Source: an uncultured Balneolaceae bacterium
GTDB taxonomy: Bacteria > Bacteroidota > Rhodothermia > Balneolales > Balneolaceae
Direction of reading: 5' to 3'
NCBI GenBank assembly: GCA_937982515.1
Contig: CALJMB010000349.1
Span: 1-34,512, forward strand
Length of the DNA stretch: 34,512 bases
The stretch's first letter is position 1. Every line of letters starts with the position of its first letter. The position numbers and the translations under genes are program-made. A model generated the notes under the pieces. The model had not been told where the DNA came from. It searched no databases and saw only the letters and a list, made by a program, of their open reading frames with translations. Of this stretch, positions 1 through 7,862 are shown one piece after another.

Positions 1-577
1 GGTTATGTCGCCCTGTTGGTTCTTTGATGGTATAGGTACTCAAATCCGTAGTTCCATTGAAACCGCTGCCGGCAATACTATCGGTAGGGGTTATGATAAT
101 CACAAACTTGGGGGTGGATATGGTGTTGTTTGCCTGTTCCCATTTAAGATATTCCGACCGCAGATAGCGTTCATTACTGGTCCGGACTCTGACATTCCCA
201 AACAGCTCGAACTCTGATTCTTCGGCCAGATATACGGCCCGATTACAATCCACCCGGGTTTCTATGGTTCCGGTAGAGTCGTATACATCGATATGTACGG
301 GACCGCTTATACGTGTTTCATTAATATCTTCTGTGTTAATCGTAGCTGCATATGATCCCTTCACACGAACAATCTTCAGCCCGTCCTCAATCAGCTTCAT
401 ATCCACCCCCCACGTTTCAGTAGAAGATAACAGGGAGTCGTTCAGGGCTTCATTTAATTTTTGGGTCTCTTCCTGAGAAATGTCGCTGCAGGAAGACAAA
501 CCCGTGCCTGTTAAACTGAAGATGAACAGCAGAGCAAGGAGTGTTTTATGTGGTGCCAAAATATCGGTCACCTGCAT
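1..577 (-). CDS. lptC: LptC, LPS export periplasmic protein (partial, C-terminus off left edge)
   Basis: LptC is the inner-membrane-anchored periplasmic link that passes lipopolysaccharide from LptBFG to LptA. I read about 192 codons from ATG at 577 to the left edge with no stop. The N-terminus has a hydrophobic stretch (residues 12-28) ending in L-S-S-C, so Cys30 suggests a lipoprotein anchor, as in Bacteroidota LptC. The rest is a beta-rich run typical of the OstA/LptC fold, ending near the edge in a GSGFNGTTDLSTY motif that I associate with Bacteroidota LptC. The ATG lies 32 nt inside the end of upp, in another frame, so the two are probably co-transcribed and translationally coupled. GTG at 571 or TTG at 559 are alternative starts. 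LptF and LptG lie at the other end of the window. Confidence 0.8.
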   Translation of the reverse strand, partial: MQVTDILAPHKTLLALLFIFSLTGTGLSSCSDISQEETQKLNEALNDSLLSSTETWGVDMKLIEDGLKIVRVKGSYAATINTEDINETRISGPVHIDVYDSTGTIETRVDCNRAVYLAEESEFELFGNVRVRTSNERYLRSEYLKWEQANNTISTPKFVIIITPTDSIAGSGFNGTTDLSTYTIKEPTGRHN

Positions 578-1187
578 CACCCAGTCCGGGGACGATAAAT
601 GCATCCTGATTAAGTTTTGTGTCTATTGCCGAAGTTATGATTTTTACATCGGGATGGTTTTTCTGCAAGCGCTGCAGACCTTCCGGTGCTGAAATTAACG
701 AAACAAACCGCAGATGTTGTGCTCCCAGCTTCTTAAGGTGAGTGAGCGCGTCGCTGGCACTGCCTCCGGTTGCAAGCATGGGGTCTGCCACCAGGGTGAG
801 CGCGTCTTCGAGGCCGGGGGGAATGTTTGCATAATAATCGACGGGTTTGAGTGTATCTTCATCGCGGTACATTCCCAAATGGCCTATCCTGGCATCGGGA
901 ATAAATTGAATAAAAGCTTCAGCAAGACCCAATCCTGCACGCAGTATGGGAACGATGACGATTTCCTGACTAATGTCAAAACCTGTGGTTTTTTCAACAG
1001 GTGTTGTGATCTCGAAAGATTTTAACGGCAGTTCTTTCAGGGCGTGATAGGCCAGGATGATGGCAATCCGCTTCATGGCCGATCTGAACTCTGCCGTATT
1101 GGTTGTGACATCACGCAGAATCGTCAGGTCCCGGGCAATTACCGGATGCTCGATTAATGTGACGTTTCTGCCGTAGCGGTTTGCCAT
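546..1187 (-). CDS. upp: Uracil phosphoribosyltransferase
   Basis: Converts uracil and PRPP to UMP in pyrimidine salvage in the cytoplasm. The 213-aa length is normal for the family. The PRPP-binding loop is seen at about residues 134-145 (VADPMLATGGSA), preceded by the conserved ILRAGLG segment at 81-87, and the C-terminus carries the uracil-binding GDAGDRYFGT motif. It begins 6 nt after the stop of the alanine symporter gene and its end overlaps lptC, so it is the middle gene of a minus-strand operon. The usual partner of upp is a uracil permease; here the upstream transporter belongs to the amino-acid AGCS family instead. No promoter of its own is visible. Confidence 0.97.
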   Translation of the reverse strand: MANRYGRNVTLIEHPVIARDLTILRDVTTNTAEFRSAMKRIAIILAYHALKELPLKSFEITTPVEKTTGFDISQEIVIVPILRAGLGLAEAFIQFIPDARIGHLGMYRDEDTLKPVDYYANIPPGLEDALTLVADPMLATGGSASDALTHLKKLGAQHLRFVSLISAPEGLQRLQKNHPDVKIITSAIDTKLNQDAFIVPGLGDAGDRYFGTT

Positions 1188-1193
1188 GTTGTG

Positions 1194-2840
1194 TTATTCT
1201 GCCACTACTTTAGATTCATCATTTACTTTGGTGAAATAGGTATGTGAAGCTTTGGCCACCACTCCCGATAAAGCAAACAGCGCAATCAGGTTCGGGAAGG
1301 TCATCAGGCCCAGAGCTATATCACCGATAGCCCAGACTGTAGCCAGCGTGAGTATGGCTCCTACAAAATGCATGGCCACGTAAACCATTTTATAGTATAT
1401 AATAGACTTATCGCCCAGCAGATACTGGATGGAACGGTCGCCATAGTAACTCCAGCTTATAGAGGTGGAAATGGCAAATAAAAATACGCAAATCGTCACC
1501 ACGTGTTGCCCTCCCGGAAACAGAGGGGAAAGGCCACTCTCAAAAGCCAATGCCGTCAGCGGGGCACCGTTTTCCAGGACATTGCCGTACACAGTGGCAA
1601 CAGGCTCATTATCGCTGTTTCGAGCAACATACCGGCCGTTTTCAAATGCAATAACGCCATCCAGAGGTTGTGTTTGGGCGTTATCGGTGAAAAGCGAATC
1701 TACAGGAAAATCACTTTTGCTGACGTTCCCGTTTATGACGACACCGTCTTTTACAATAAGCGAGCGAGACTGAAGGTTTTCAAATGCGTATTGGGTTTCC
1801 ATAGAATTGAGATTGATCTGGGCATTGTGTTTGGTCTCCCATACACCTGTAATAATGATAACCAGCCCTGTCATGGTACAGACAACAAGGGTGTCTATAA
1901 ACGGTTCCAAAAGTGCAACTACCCCTTCGCGAACGGGTTCTTCGGTTTTGGCCGCGCCGTGAGCTATCGGCGCGGACCCCTGGCCGGATTCGTTGGAGAA
2001 AAGGCCTCGCTTAACGCCCCATACCATCGTGACCATAAAGGCTCCCGATCCGACACCGTAGACTCCCGCAACAGGCGAAAAGGCAGACTGGATGATATAT
2101 ACCAGAGTCGGGATTACCTGATCGTAATTCATCAGGAGAATAGTCATTGCCCCCAGCACATAAATTATGGCCATAAGCGGCGTTAGGCGGGAAGTGACAC
2201 GGCCGATTCGTTTAATTCCCCCCAGGATAACCATCGCCACGATAGAGGCAGAGATCAGACCTGTAGCCCATTTAGGAATCAGAAAAGCGCTCTCCATGGT
2301 ATCGGCCATTGTATTAGCCTGAACGGCATTACCGGTGAGAAAAGAACAGATAACCGCGAGGCCTGCAAAAGCAACAGCCAGCCATTTCCAGTTATCTCCC
2401 AGGCCTTTTTCAATATAATACATGGGGCCGCCGGATACCGATCCGTCAGCGTTCTTTTTGCGATACATTATAGACAGCGTACATTCGGAATACTTAACAG
2501 CCATACCGAGAAAAGCGGTAACCCACATCCAGAATAAAGCGCCGGGGCCACCGTAATGGATGGCAATGGCAACTCCGGCAATATTACCGATACCCACCGT
2601 TGCCGAAAGAGCCGTAGAGAGAGCCTGGAAATGGTTCACATCTCCCGTATCGTCCGGGTTATCATAGAAACCGGAAACTACTTTGACCCCGTGAGCGAAG
2701 CGCCTAAGCTGAATAAATCCCAGGCGGAGGGTGATAAAAATTCCATAGCTCAGAAGTGCGACCACCATTAACGGGAGCGCCTCGGGAGTATTCCAAACCA
2801 GATTATTAACGGTGTTTACTACTTGCCTGAACAATTCCAT
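1194..2840 (-). CDS. Sodium:alanine symporter family protein (AGCS)
   Basis: Inner-membrane Na+-coupled amino-acid (alanine/glycine) uptake protein. Family signatures are clear: SGGPMYYIEKGLG near residue 137, NAVQANTMAD near 171, and GVKRGLFSNESGQGSAPIAHG near 275, with about ten hydrophobic segments. At 548 aa it is longer than the roughly 450-490 aa of many AGCS proteins. The extra length is mainly a hydrophilic stretch at about residues 335-425, between the segment ending IIITGVW and the last transmembrane helices; it probably lies outside the membrane. The gene heads a minus-strand operon with upp and lptC and is divergent from the HU gene. Substrate is inferred from the family; alanine versus glycine cannot be told from sequence. 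Confidence 0.93.
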   Translation of the reverse strand: MELFRQVVNTVNNLVWNTPEALPLMVVALLSYGIFITLRLGFIQLRRFAHGVKVVSGFYDNPDDTGDVNHFQALSTALSATVGIGNIAGVAIAIHYGGPGALFWMWVTAFLGMAVKYSECTLSIMYRKKNADGSVSGGPMYYIEKGLGDNWKWLAVAFAGLAVICSFLTGNAVQANTMADTMESAFLIPKWATGLISASIVAMVILGGIKRIGRVTSRLTPLMAIIYVLGAMTILLMNYDQVIPTLVYIIQSAFSPVAGVYGVGSGAFMVTMVWGVKRGLFSNESGQGSAPIAHGAAKTEEPVREGVVALLEPFIDTLVVCTMTGLVIIITGVWETKHNAQINLNSMETQYAFENLQSRSLIVKDGVVINGNVSKSDFPVDSLFTDNAQTQPLDGVIAFENGRYVARNSDNEPVATVYGNVLENGAPLTALAFESGLSPLFPGGQHVVTICVFLFAISTSISWSYYGDRSIQYLLGDKSIIYYKMVYVAMHFVGAILTLATVWAIGDIALGLMTFPNLIALFALSGVVAKASHTYFTKVNDESKVVAE

Positions 2841-2996
2841 ATAATATCATTTTAGCTGCCGGTTGGGTAGATTTTGGTAATTACTTGAGAAAGTATAAAA
2901 GATTTTTGAATTTTTTAGGACGAATTGAAGTTACACCATAGAAGACGCTTTAAAAAAGGAAAATTAAGAGAAATTAAAAAGTTGTATACTATTGGG

Positions 2997-3004
2997 TATC
3001 TTTG
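2997..3004 (+). promoter_or_regulatory. Candidate -7 box (TATCTTTG) of the HU gene
   Basis: An exact TAnnTTTG match, the -7 element of Bacteroidota housekeeping promoters, lies 66 nt before the HU start in very AT-rich DNA. The only upstream TTG (2982-2984) gives a spacer of 12 nt, shorter than the usual 17-23, so only the -7 half is well supported. Confidence 0.4.
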
Positions 3005-3069
3005 AGTTGTTAATAATAAACGAAGAGGCATCATAAGTAAGTTTTAATTTATCAAATGGGTGATTAATT

Positions 3070-3369
3070 ATGACAAAAGCTGATATAGTTGACGTAATAT
3101 CATCATCAACAGGGTTAACCAAAGTAGAAACCGAGGCCGTAGTTAATGGCTTCATGGAAACGGTTATTGATGCTATGAAACGCGGGGAGACCATCGAGCT
3201 GAGAGGATTTGGCAGCTTCAAGGTGGTGAAAAGAGCTCAGAGGATAGCCCGTAATCCGAAAACAAATGAGGAGGTTATTGTCCCGGAACAGTATGTGCCT
3301 GTGCTAAGAATGTCGAAAGACTTCAAGGAAGCCGTTAATGAAGCGATGATGAATCAGATGGAAAGCTAG
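3070..3369 (+). CDS. HU/IHF family DNA-binding protein
   Basis: Small histone-like protein that binds and bends DNA as a dimer in the nucleoid. The 99-aa protein has the N-terminal helical dimerisation part (residues 1-40), the family core GFGSF at 46-50, and the DNA-intercalating beta-arm with R61-N62-P63 followed by the return strand. HU and IHF subunits cannot be separated on this evidence; the ELRGFGSF and RNPKTNE segments are common to both. It is a single gene with a TAnnTTTG box upstream and a large inverted repeat downstream, and it is divergent from the symporter operon. No clear Shine-Dalgarno sequence precedes the ATG. Confidence 0.95.
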   Translation: MTKADIVDVISSSTGLTKVETEAVVNGFMETVIDAMKRGETIELRGFGSFKVVKRAQRIARNPKTNEEVIVPEQYVPVLRMSKDFKEAVNEAMMNQMES

Positions 3370-3450
3370 GGCTATTATTGATCAATAGTTATTTGTTATT
3401 CGTACTGTCCCCCCCCCAATAACCAGTAACAAATAACCAATAGCCCTTTT
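3369..3450 (+). terminator. Large inverted repeat with T-run after the HU gene, C9 tract in the loop
   Basis: GGGCTATT (3369-3376) pairs with AATAGCCC (3439-3446), followed by TTTT. Inside it TTATTTGTTA (3389-3398) pairs with TAACAAATAA (3427-3436). The loop contains nine consecutive C residues (3409-3417). The left arm begins at the last base of the HU stop codon, which fits a terminator role. Confidence 0.6.
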
Positions 3451-3528
3451 ATGGATTCATGTGAGGGTAGTTACATTAAGAAAGCAAGGAAACAGTAAAG
3501 GCGGGTTAGAAAAGTGCTGAAATATTTG

Positions 3529-3536
3529 TAACTTTG
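3529..3536 (+). promoter_or_regulatory. Candidate promoter (-7 box TAACTTTG) of the 30-aa ribosomal protein gene
   Basis: An exact TAnnTTTG match, with a weak TTA (3506-3508) 20 nt upstream in the -33 position. The gene starts 64 nt downstream, so the message would have a leader of roughly 55 nt. Confidence 0.45.
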
Positions 3537-3599
3537 GCGCCCGGAAACAGCCACGCTTCTAAAGAAATTAATTAAACTAATAAAAACAAAGGTGCAACT

Positions 3600-3692
3600 A
3601 TGCCTAGCGGGAAAAAAAGGAAACGAGCTAAAATTGCAAAACACAAGCGGAAAAAGCGACTTCGTAAGAACCGCCATAAGAAAAAGAAATAG
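3600..3692 (+). CDS. AURKAIP1/COX24-domain small ribosomal protein, 30 aa
   Basis: A 30-residue, extremely basic protein (start MPSGKKRKRAKIAKHK) made almost only of Lys, Arg and His. This matches the tiny AURKAIP1/COX24-domain proteins annotated across Bacteroidota, related to mitochondrial mS38 and mycobacterial bS22, which sit in the small ribosomal subunit. It has a candidate promoter, a possible GGTG ribosome-binding element just before the ATG, and a strong terminator 23 nt after the TAG stop. It is easily missed because of its size. The ribosomal role is inferred from family resemblance. Confidence 0.85.
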   Translation: MPSGKKRKRAKIAKHKRKKRLRKNRHKKKK

Positions 3693-3715
3693 TTTTCATT
3701 CCGTTGATTAGTTTT

Positions 3716-3746
3716 AAGGCCTTTCACAGACTGAAAGGCCTTTTTT
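3716..3746 (+). terminator. Rho-independent terminator
   Basis: AAGGCCTTTC (3716-3725) and GAAAGGCCTT (3733-3742) form a perfect 10-bp stem with a 7-nt loop, and the T-run extends through 3746. It ends the 30-aa ribosomal gene. It lies 4 bp from the stop of the convergent minus-strand gene; the minus-strand side has only a short T-rich tail, so use in that direction is less certain. Confidence 0.85.
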
Positions 3747-3749
3747 ATA

Positions 3750-4400
3750 TCAGGCAGCTATATTGCTAAGAGTCCTGTCTGCGAGTTTCAAAATTCTGTT
3801 GGACTTATAAAGCAGATTTTGCAGACACCGGACAACAAACTCATGGACTTCATTGAGGCTTTTCAGACTTTCCATGGTATACTGAAAATAGGAGATCAGA
3901 TTGATAGCTGATAAATATCTTCCATATTCGTCACCTTCAACCTCTACATGCCACCGTGTAATAATATCGTCTTCTGCCAGCAATTCGTTAACTTCAGCGC
4001 TGATCTGTTCCATCCATTTACTGGCTGCTTCCAAACGGTGGTTTCCATTCTCCGCATCTATCTTGGGCTGAGATTTCTGCTCGTCAAAAAGCCAGGTAAC
4101 CTCAATATCGATGATCGGTGATATGGATGTGCTTACCATGTTTTTTTCTTGCAGAAATGGGTGTTCTTCCATTCCTGCCAGTTGACGGGCAAGCACGGTT
4201 TCCCTGAACCTGTCCCAGTCAAAATTAAAAGATAACGCTTTTAGATAGCTTGATTTACCCGACAGGTCAATTACGATTTCCAGCCCTGTGGCATTTATTC
4301 TATCTTCATTCCAGGTTTTAAATGTTTTTATGTTTACAGCTCTCTTATTAAGCTCGCTTTCTATACAGTTAACTACTGAATGGAAGATAGGATAAGTCAT
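3750..4400 (-). CDS. Hypothetical protein, 216 aa
   Basis: I do not recognise this protein. It has no signal peptide, no transmembrane segment and no cysteine-rich motif, and looks like a soluble cytoplasmic protein with an alpha/beta N-terminal part (residues 1-120) and a mostly helical C-terminal part (120-216). Notable strings are ATGLEIVIDLSG near residue 37 and an acidic stretch with WHVEVEGDEYGRYLSAINL near 150. Codon use resembles the neighbouring genes, and the ATG at 4400 fits a 52-bp divergent gap with the NFACT gene. It converges on the ribosomal-protein terminator. A real gene is likely from its length; function is unknown. Confidence 0.7.
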   Translation of the reverse strand: MTYPIFHSVVNCIESELNKRAVNIKTFKTWNEDRINATGLEIVIDLSGKSSYLKALSFNFDWDRFRETVLARQLAGMEEHPFLQEKNMVSTSISPIIDIEVTWLFDEQKSQPKIDAENGNHRLEAASKWMEQISAEVNELLAEDDIITRWHVEVEGDEYGRYLSAINLISYFQYTMESLKSLNEVHEFVVRCLQNLLYKSNRILKLADRTLSNIAA

Positions 4401-4452
4401 TCGTACAACCTGATATTATAAGTTGGAGTTACGATTTTAGCTAACTATCAGC

Positions 4453-6042
4453 ATGAATAATTTCTACACGCTAATATATTTGAAGAAATATTTAAATGAA
4501 AAAATCTCCGGAGGGATTTTTTCATTTGCCATCAGTCCTCACAGGGACGTACTGGAATGTTATTTCAAGACACACCAGGGGATGAAACGCTTGGTCTTTA
4601 GTACCAACGCAAATGAAACAGCACTATTTCTTGATGAATATCGTCCTCCTAAGAAGAGCAATATTATTGAATTTTTCAAGGTGCTTAAAGGCCATAAGGT
4701 TATTGATGTCAGGCTGGCCAGGCATGACCGGATATTGTATATCCACTTCGACAATGAATTGTTCCTCTTATTCAAGCTGTTCGGAAGTAATCCCAATTGC
4801 TTTCTTATAGATGAAGGTATCATCAATGACGCCTTTAAAAATCCGGACAAAGTGAAGGGAGGGGAACCGCCGCGTCCGCATCCGCCTGACTTTGCCGCTG
4901 AGGTCGGTGCAGAGACTAAACCAAAAAACCAGATATCCGCACTCAATCCTCTGCTGCCGAGAAACCTGATTCCACATCTTATAGAACAGCATAACGTGGA
5001 CGAGATGAATCCTGGAGAGGTAAAGAAATTCACTCATGCTATTACTGAAACCTTGCTGGATAATCCACATCCCAGGGTATTGAAAACGGGTGAGGTATGT
5101 CTCTGGCCGGAAAAGATATTAGACAGGCCTACACATAAAACTTTTGACACGGTTAACGAAGCCGTGCTCTATGCGTATAAAAACGCAGTACACCTGCGCC
5201 GCCTCCACAAGAGAAAAGATGGCCTTCTTCAATATCTGGAACGAATCGTTACCCAAAAAAAGAACCAGCTTAAACAGTTAACACAGGCAGATCTAAGCCT
5301 GAAACGGGCTGATGAGTATGAGAAGTTTGGCCATCTGCTTATGGCCAACGCCCACCGACCGGCCGATTACGGCACAAACCAAATTGAGGTTGAAGATTTT
5401 TATGACGATAACAAGTCAGCACGGATACCCCTTCAGAAGGGGCTATCCGTAGCTGAAAATGCTGAGTACTACTATGATAAAGCCAGGTCGGCGCGCCGGT
5501 CGTATGAGCGGGCCATGCGGCGTATATCGCCGGTTACCAAAGAGCTGGAGAAGGCCCAAAAGCTGCTGAAAGAGCTAACAGGGATTGGCCGCCTCCCCGA
5601 GCTCGAAAAATGGATCAGGAACAACAGTGATGTGCTGGAAGCATTTGGGTACGGCGTTGAAGACGATACGCAGGCCGTATCCCCATTCCGGAAATTTAAT
5701 GTGGGAAAGTATGAAGTCTGGGTAGGTAAAAACGCCAGGAGTAATGATGAGCTAACCAGCCGGGCTCATAAAGAAGATATATGGCTGCATGCCCGCGGAG
5801 TGGGAGGTTCACACGTGGTAATTCGTATGGGGAATAAAAAAAGCTATCCCCCCAAAGATATTATTCTGCGGGCGGCAAGCTACGCGGCTTTCTATTCTAA
5901 AGCCCGGGGTATGAAAACGGTTCCGGTGTTGTATACCAAACGCAAGTATGTGCGTAAGCCCAAAGGAACGGCTGCCGGCGCCGTTGTAGTAGAGCGGGAG
6001 CAGGTAGAAATGGTGCCCCCTCTAAAGCCTGAAAAGGGCTAA
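4453..6042 (+). CDS. NFACT family protein (RqcH/Rqc2 homologue)
   Basis: Bacterial RqcH binds stalled 50S-peptidyl-tRNA complexes and adds C-terminal alanine tails that mark nascent chains for degradation. The 529-aa protein has the NFACT-N domain (about 1-200), including the Asp92-Arg93 pair in RHDRILYIHF that corresponds to the DR motif of active RqcH. A helical coiled-coil middle follows (about 245-385), then the NFACT-R (DUF814) domain from about residue 415, with EVWVGKNARSNDELT and DIWLHARGVGGSHVVIR. The retained DR pair suggests tailing activity rather than a purely adhesive (FbpA-like) role. It is divergent from the hypothetical gene and is followed, after 160 bp, by aroK. Confidence 0.9.
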   Translation: MNNFYTLIYLKKYLNEKISGGIFSFAISPHRDVLECYFKTHQGMKRLVFSTNANETALFLDEYRPPKKSNIIEFFKVLKGHKVIDVRLARHDRILYIHFDNELFLLFKLFGSNPNCFLIDEGIINDAFKNPDKVKGGEPPRPHPPDFAAEVGAETKPKNQISALNPLLPRNLIPHLIEQHNVDEMNPGEVKKFTHAITETLLDNPHPRVLKTGEVCLWPEKILDRPTHKTFDTVNEAVLYAYKNAVHLRRLHKRKDGLLQYLERIVTQKKNQLKQLTQADLSLKRADEYEKFGHLLMANAHRPADYGTNQIEVEDFYDDNKSARIPLQKGLSVAENAEYYYDKARSARRSYERAMRRISPVTKELEKAQKLLKELTGIGRLPELEKWIRNNSDVLEAFGYGVEDDTQAVSPFRKFNVGKYEVWVGKNARSNDELTSRAHKEDIWLHARGVGGSHVVIRMGNKKSYPPKDIILRAASYAAFYSKARGMKTVPVLYTKRKYVRKPKGTAAGAVVVEREQVEMVPPLKPEKG

Positions 6043-6081
6043 TCAATGTGAGTTCAGGATAAGAAATACAAAACATATAAG

Positions 6082-6097
6082 TCTCCCCTTGAGGAGA
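6082..6097 (+). repeat. Small inverted repeat after the NFACT gene
   Basis: TCTCC (6082-6086) and GGAGA (6093-6097) can pair around CCTTGA, with a short T-stretch a few bases downstream. It could be a weak terminator between NFACT and aroK or a degenerate CTCCCC-type intergenic palindrome. Nothing else was seen in this 160-bp gap. Confidence 0.3.
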
Positions 6098-6202
6098 GAG
6101 AGCTTTTATCGCCTTTATAAAATCCTTATTCTGAATTCCGGATTATTACCTAAATGTTCACGATTAAACGCATTATTTTAAACATTTATAGCACCAATAG
6201 TT

Positions 6203-6763
6203 ATGACTGACGACATGCCCGGCCTTATTTTCCTAAGTGGGTTCATGGGAACGGGTAAAACCACCATAGGCAAAGAACTGGCAGCCCGGATGGGACGGCC
6301 GTTTCGTGATTTGGACAAAGCGATAGAAGAATATGCCGGCAGGTCTATTCGCTCTGTCTTTGATGACGGAGGCGAAGAGGCCTTTCGGGCCATAGAGCGG
6401 AATTGTCTGTTTGACGCTATCAAGAATTTCAGGGGGATTTTGTCGCTTGGAGGCGGGGCTTTACAAAATCAACAGATTACAGATCGGGTGAAACTTAATG
6501 GCTTGCTGATATTTATAGAGACGCCAATTTCTGTTATCTTGTCACGAATAGCGGCTGATTCGGATCGGCCGCTGCTGCTGGATGAAAAAGGCGGAGTGAA
6601 AGAACGCCGTGTTTTACAAAAAGAGCTGCAAGAACTATATGAGCAGCGGCTGCCGCTGTACAAGCAGGCAGAAATAACCATAAACAGCAGTAAATATGCT
6701 TCCGCAGACCAACTAGTAACCGAACTGATTAAGAAGATTGAAAATCATGTCTCACGCCATTGA
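6203..6763 (+). CDS. aroK: Shikimate kinase
   Basis: Phosphorylates shikimate to shikimate 3-phosphate with ATP in aromatic amino-acid biosynthesis. The P-loop is GFMGTGKTT at residues 13-21, the shikimate/Mg-binding aspartates are D36 and D38 in FRDLDKAIE, and the substrate-binding GGG motif (SLGGGAL) and an arginine in the lid region (DSDRPLL) are present. The 186-aa length is usual. The chosen ATG gives MTDDMPGLIF; Met5 is an alternative. Its last 17 nt overlap aroB in another frame, indicating translational coupling of two shikimate-pathway genes. Confidence 0.95.
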   Translation: MTDDMPGLIFLSGFMGTGKTTIGKELAARMGRPFRDLDKAIEEYAGRSIRSVFDDGGEEAFRAIERNCLFDAIKNFRGILSLGGGALQNQQITDRVKLNGLLIFIETPISVILSRIAADSDRPLLLDEKGGVKERRVLQKELQELYEQRLPLYKQAEITINSSKYASADQLVTELIKKIENHVSRH

Positions 6764-7841
6764 GGTAAAAGTACGTTATCAAAAGGAATATCCCGTTTAT
6801 GTAGGCATGGACCTGTGGGACACCTTTCACGATTTTTGCTCTCAAAGATATTCCTCCAGAAAAGCCTATATTATCATAGATGCTCGGGTAAACAAGTTGC
6901 ATGGGCAGCAGGTGCTGGCGGCCTGTACCGAATATTTTGATAATTGTGCAGTGATAGAAGTACCCGAAGGCGAGCGCAGCAAATCGATGAGCGAATGGGG
7001 CGCACTCACAGATGCCATACTGGAACAGGGCGCCGAGCGTACCACACCTGTTATAGCTGTGGGGGGCGGAGTTACGGGAGATCTGGCGGGCTTTACTGCT
7101 GCCTCCGTATTGAGGGGAATTCCACTTATACACATTCCTACCTCGCTGCTGGCCATGGTAGACAGTTCCATAGGCGGAAAGACAGGCATTAACCACCATA
7201 CAGGCAAAAATTTAATTGGCGCTTTCTATCAACCCGATGCCGTGTTTGCCGATATTCTTTTTCTGGAAACGCTTGAGGCACGTGAATGGATTAACGGCCT
7301 ATCAGAGATTATTAAATATGCCGCCATACGGGATCCTGAAATATTCGACCGCGGTCAACAGTTAGTCAAAGAGGGGTTTGTACCTTCTGCCGGATGGGCC
7401 GGATTGATAGCCGACAGTGCGCAAATTAAAACCGACATTGTACGTGAGGATACGCTGGAGGCCGGTAAACGCGCCTATCTGAACTTTGGCCACACCTTTG
7501 CCCACGCACTGGAAAAAAACGCAGGGTTTGGGGTTATTTCTCATGGAGAGGCTGTTTTTATAGGAATGTTGGCGGCCAGCTACATGTCGCAACGTAACGG
7601 AGCAGATATAGACTGTGCACGTTTTAACCCTTTTATACCGTTATACAACATAGATCTTGAGGACCCGGCCGTCGATACGGAAAAGCTTATCAGTTTAATG
7701 GCAAGAGATAAGAAGGTGAAGGACGATACCATCAGACTGGTGCTGCTTAAAGCCTGGGGAAATCCCGTTCTTACGAAATGTGATGACGCAACATTACTTA
7801 AAGACGCCTGGAAATTTGCTCTGGATCAATTGAAGCAATGA
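6747..7841 (+). CDS. aroB: 3-dehydroquinate synthase
   Basis: Converts DAHP to 3-dehydroquinate, the second step of the shikimate pathway, using NAD+ and a divalent metal. Conserved blocks are GGGVTGDLAGF, IPTSLLAMVDSSIGGKTGIN, the metal-binding region SEIIKYAAI, LNFGHTFAHALE and SHGEAVFIGM. I prefer ATG 6747 (364 aa) to the upstream TTG 6738, because AAGAAG at 6731-6736 lies 10 nt before the ATG but only 1 nt before the TTG. The gene overlaps aroK by 17 nt and is followed 21 nt later by tamB, so biosynthetic and envelope genes share an apparent operon. Confidence 0.96.
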   Translation: MSHAIEVKVRYQKEYPVYVGMDLWDTFHDFCSQRYSSRKAYIIIDARVNKLHGQQVLAACTEYFDNCAVIEVPEGERSKSMSEWGALTDAILEQGAERTTPVIAVGGGVTGDLAGFTAASVLRGIPLIHIPTSLLAMVDSSIGGKTGINHHTGKNLIGAFYQPDAVFADILFLETLEAREWINGLSEIIKYAAIRDPEIFDRGQQLVKEGFVPSAGWAGLIADSAQIKTDIVREDTLEAGKRAYLNFGHTFAHALEKNAGFGVISHGEAVFIGMLAASYMSQRNGADIDCARFNPFIPLYNIDLEDPAVDTEKLISLMARDKKVKDDTIRLVLLKAWGNPVLTKCDDATLLKDAWKFALDQLKQ

Positions 7842-7862
7842 AAACGATTTAATCATACCTAA

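Noticed and set aside
737..760. TGGCAC...TTGCA resembling a sigma54 promoter
   Set aside because: The spacing between the two blocks is too long (9 instead of about 5) and it lies inside upp on the noncoding side.
1503..2186. 227-aa plus-strand open frame opposite the alanine symporter
   Set aside because: It is antisense to a well-conserved transporter and shows no family features.
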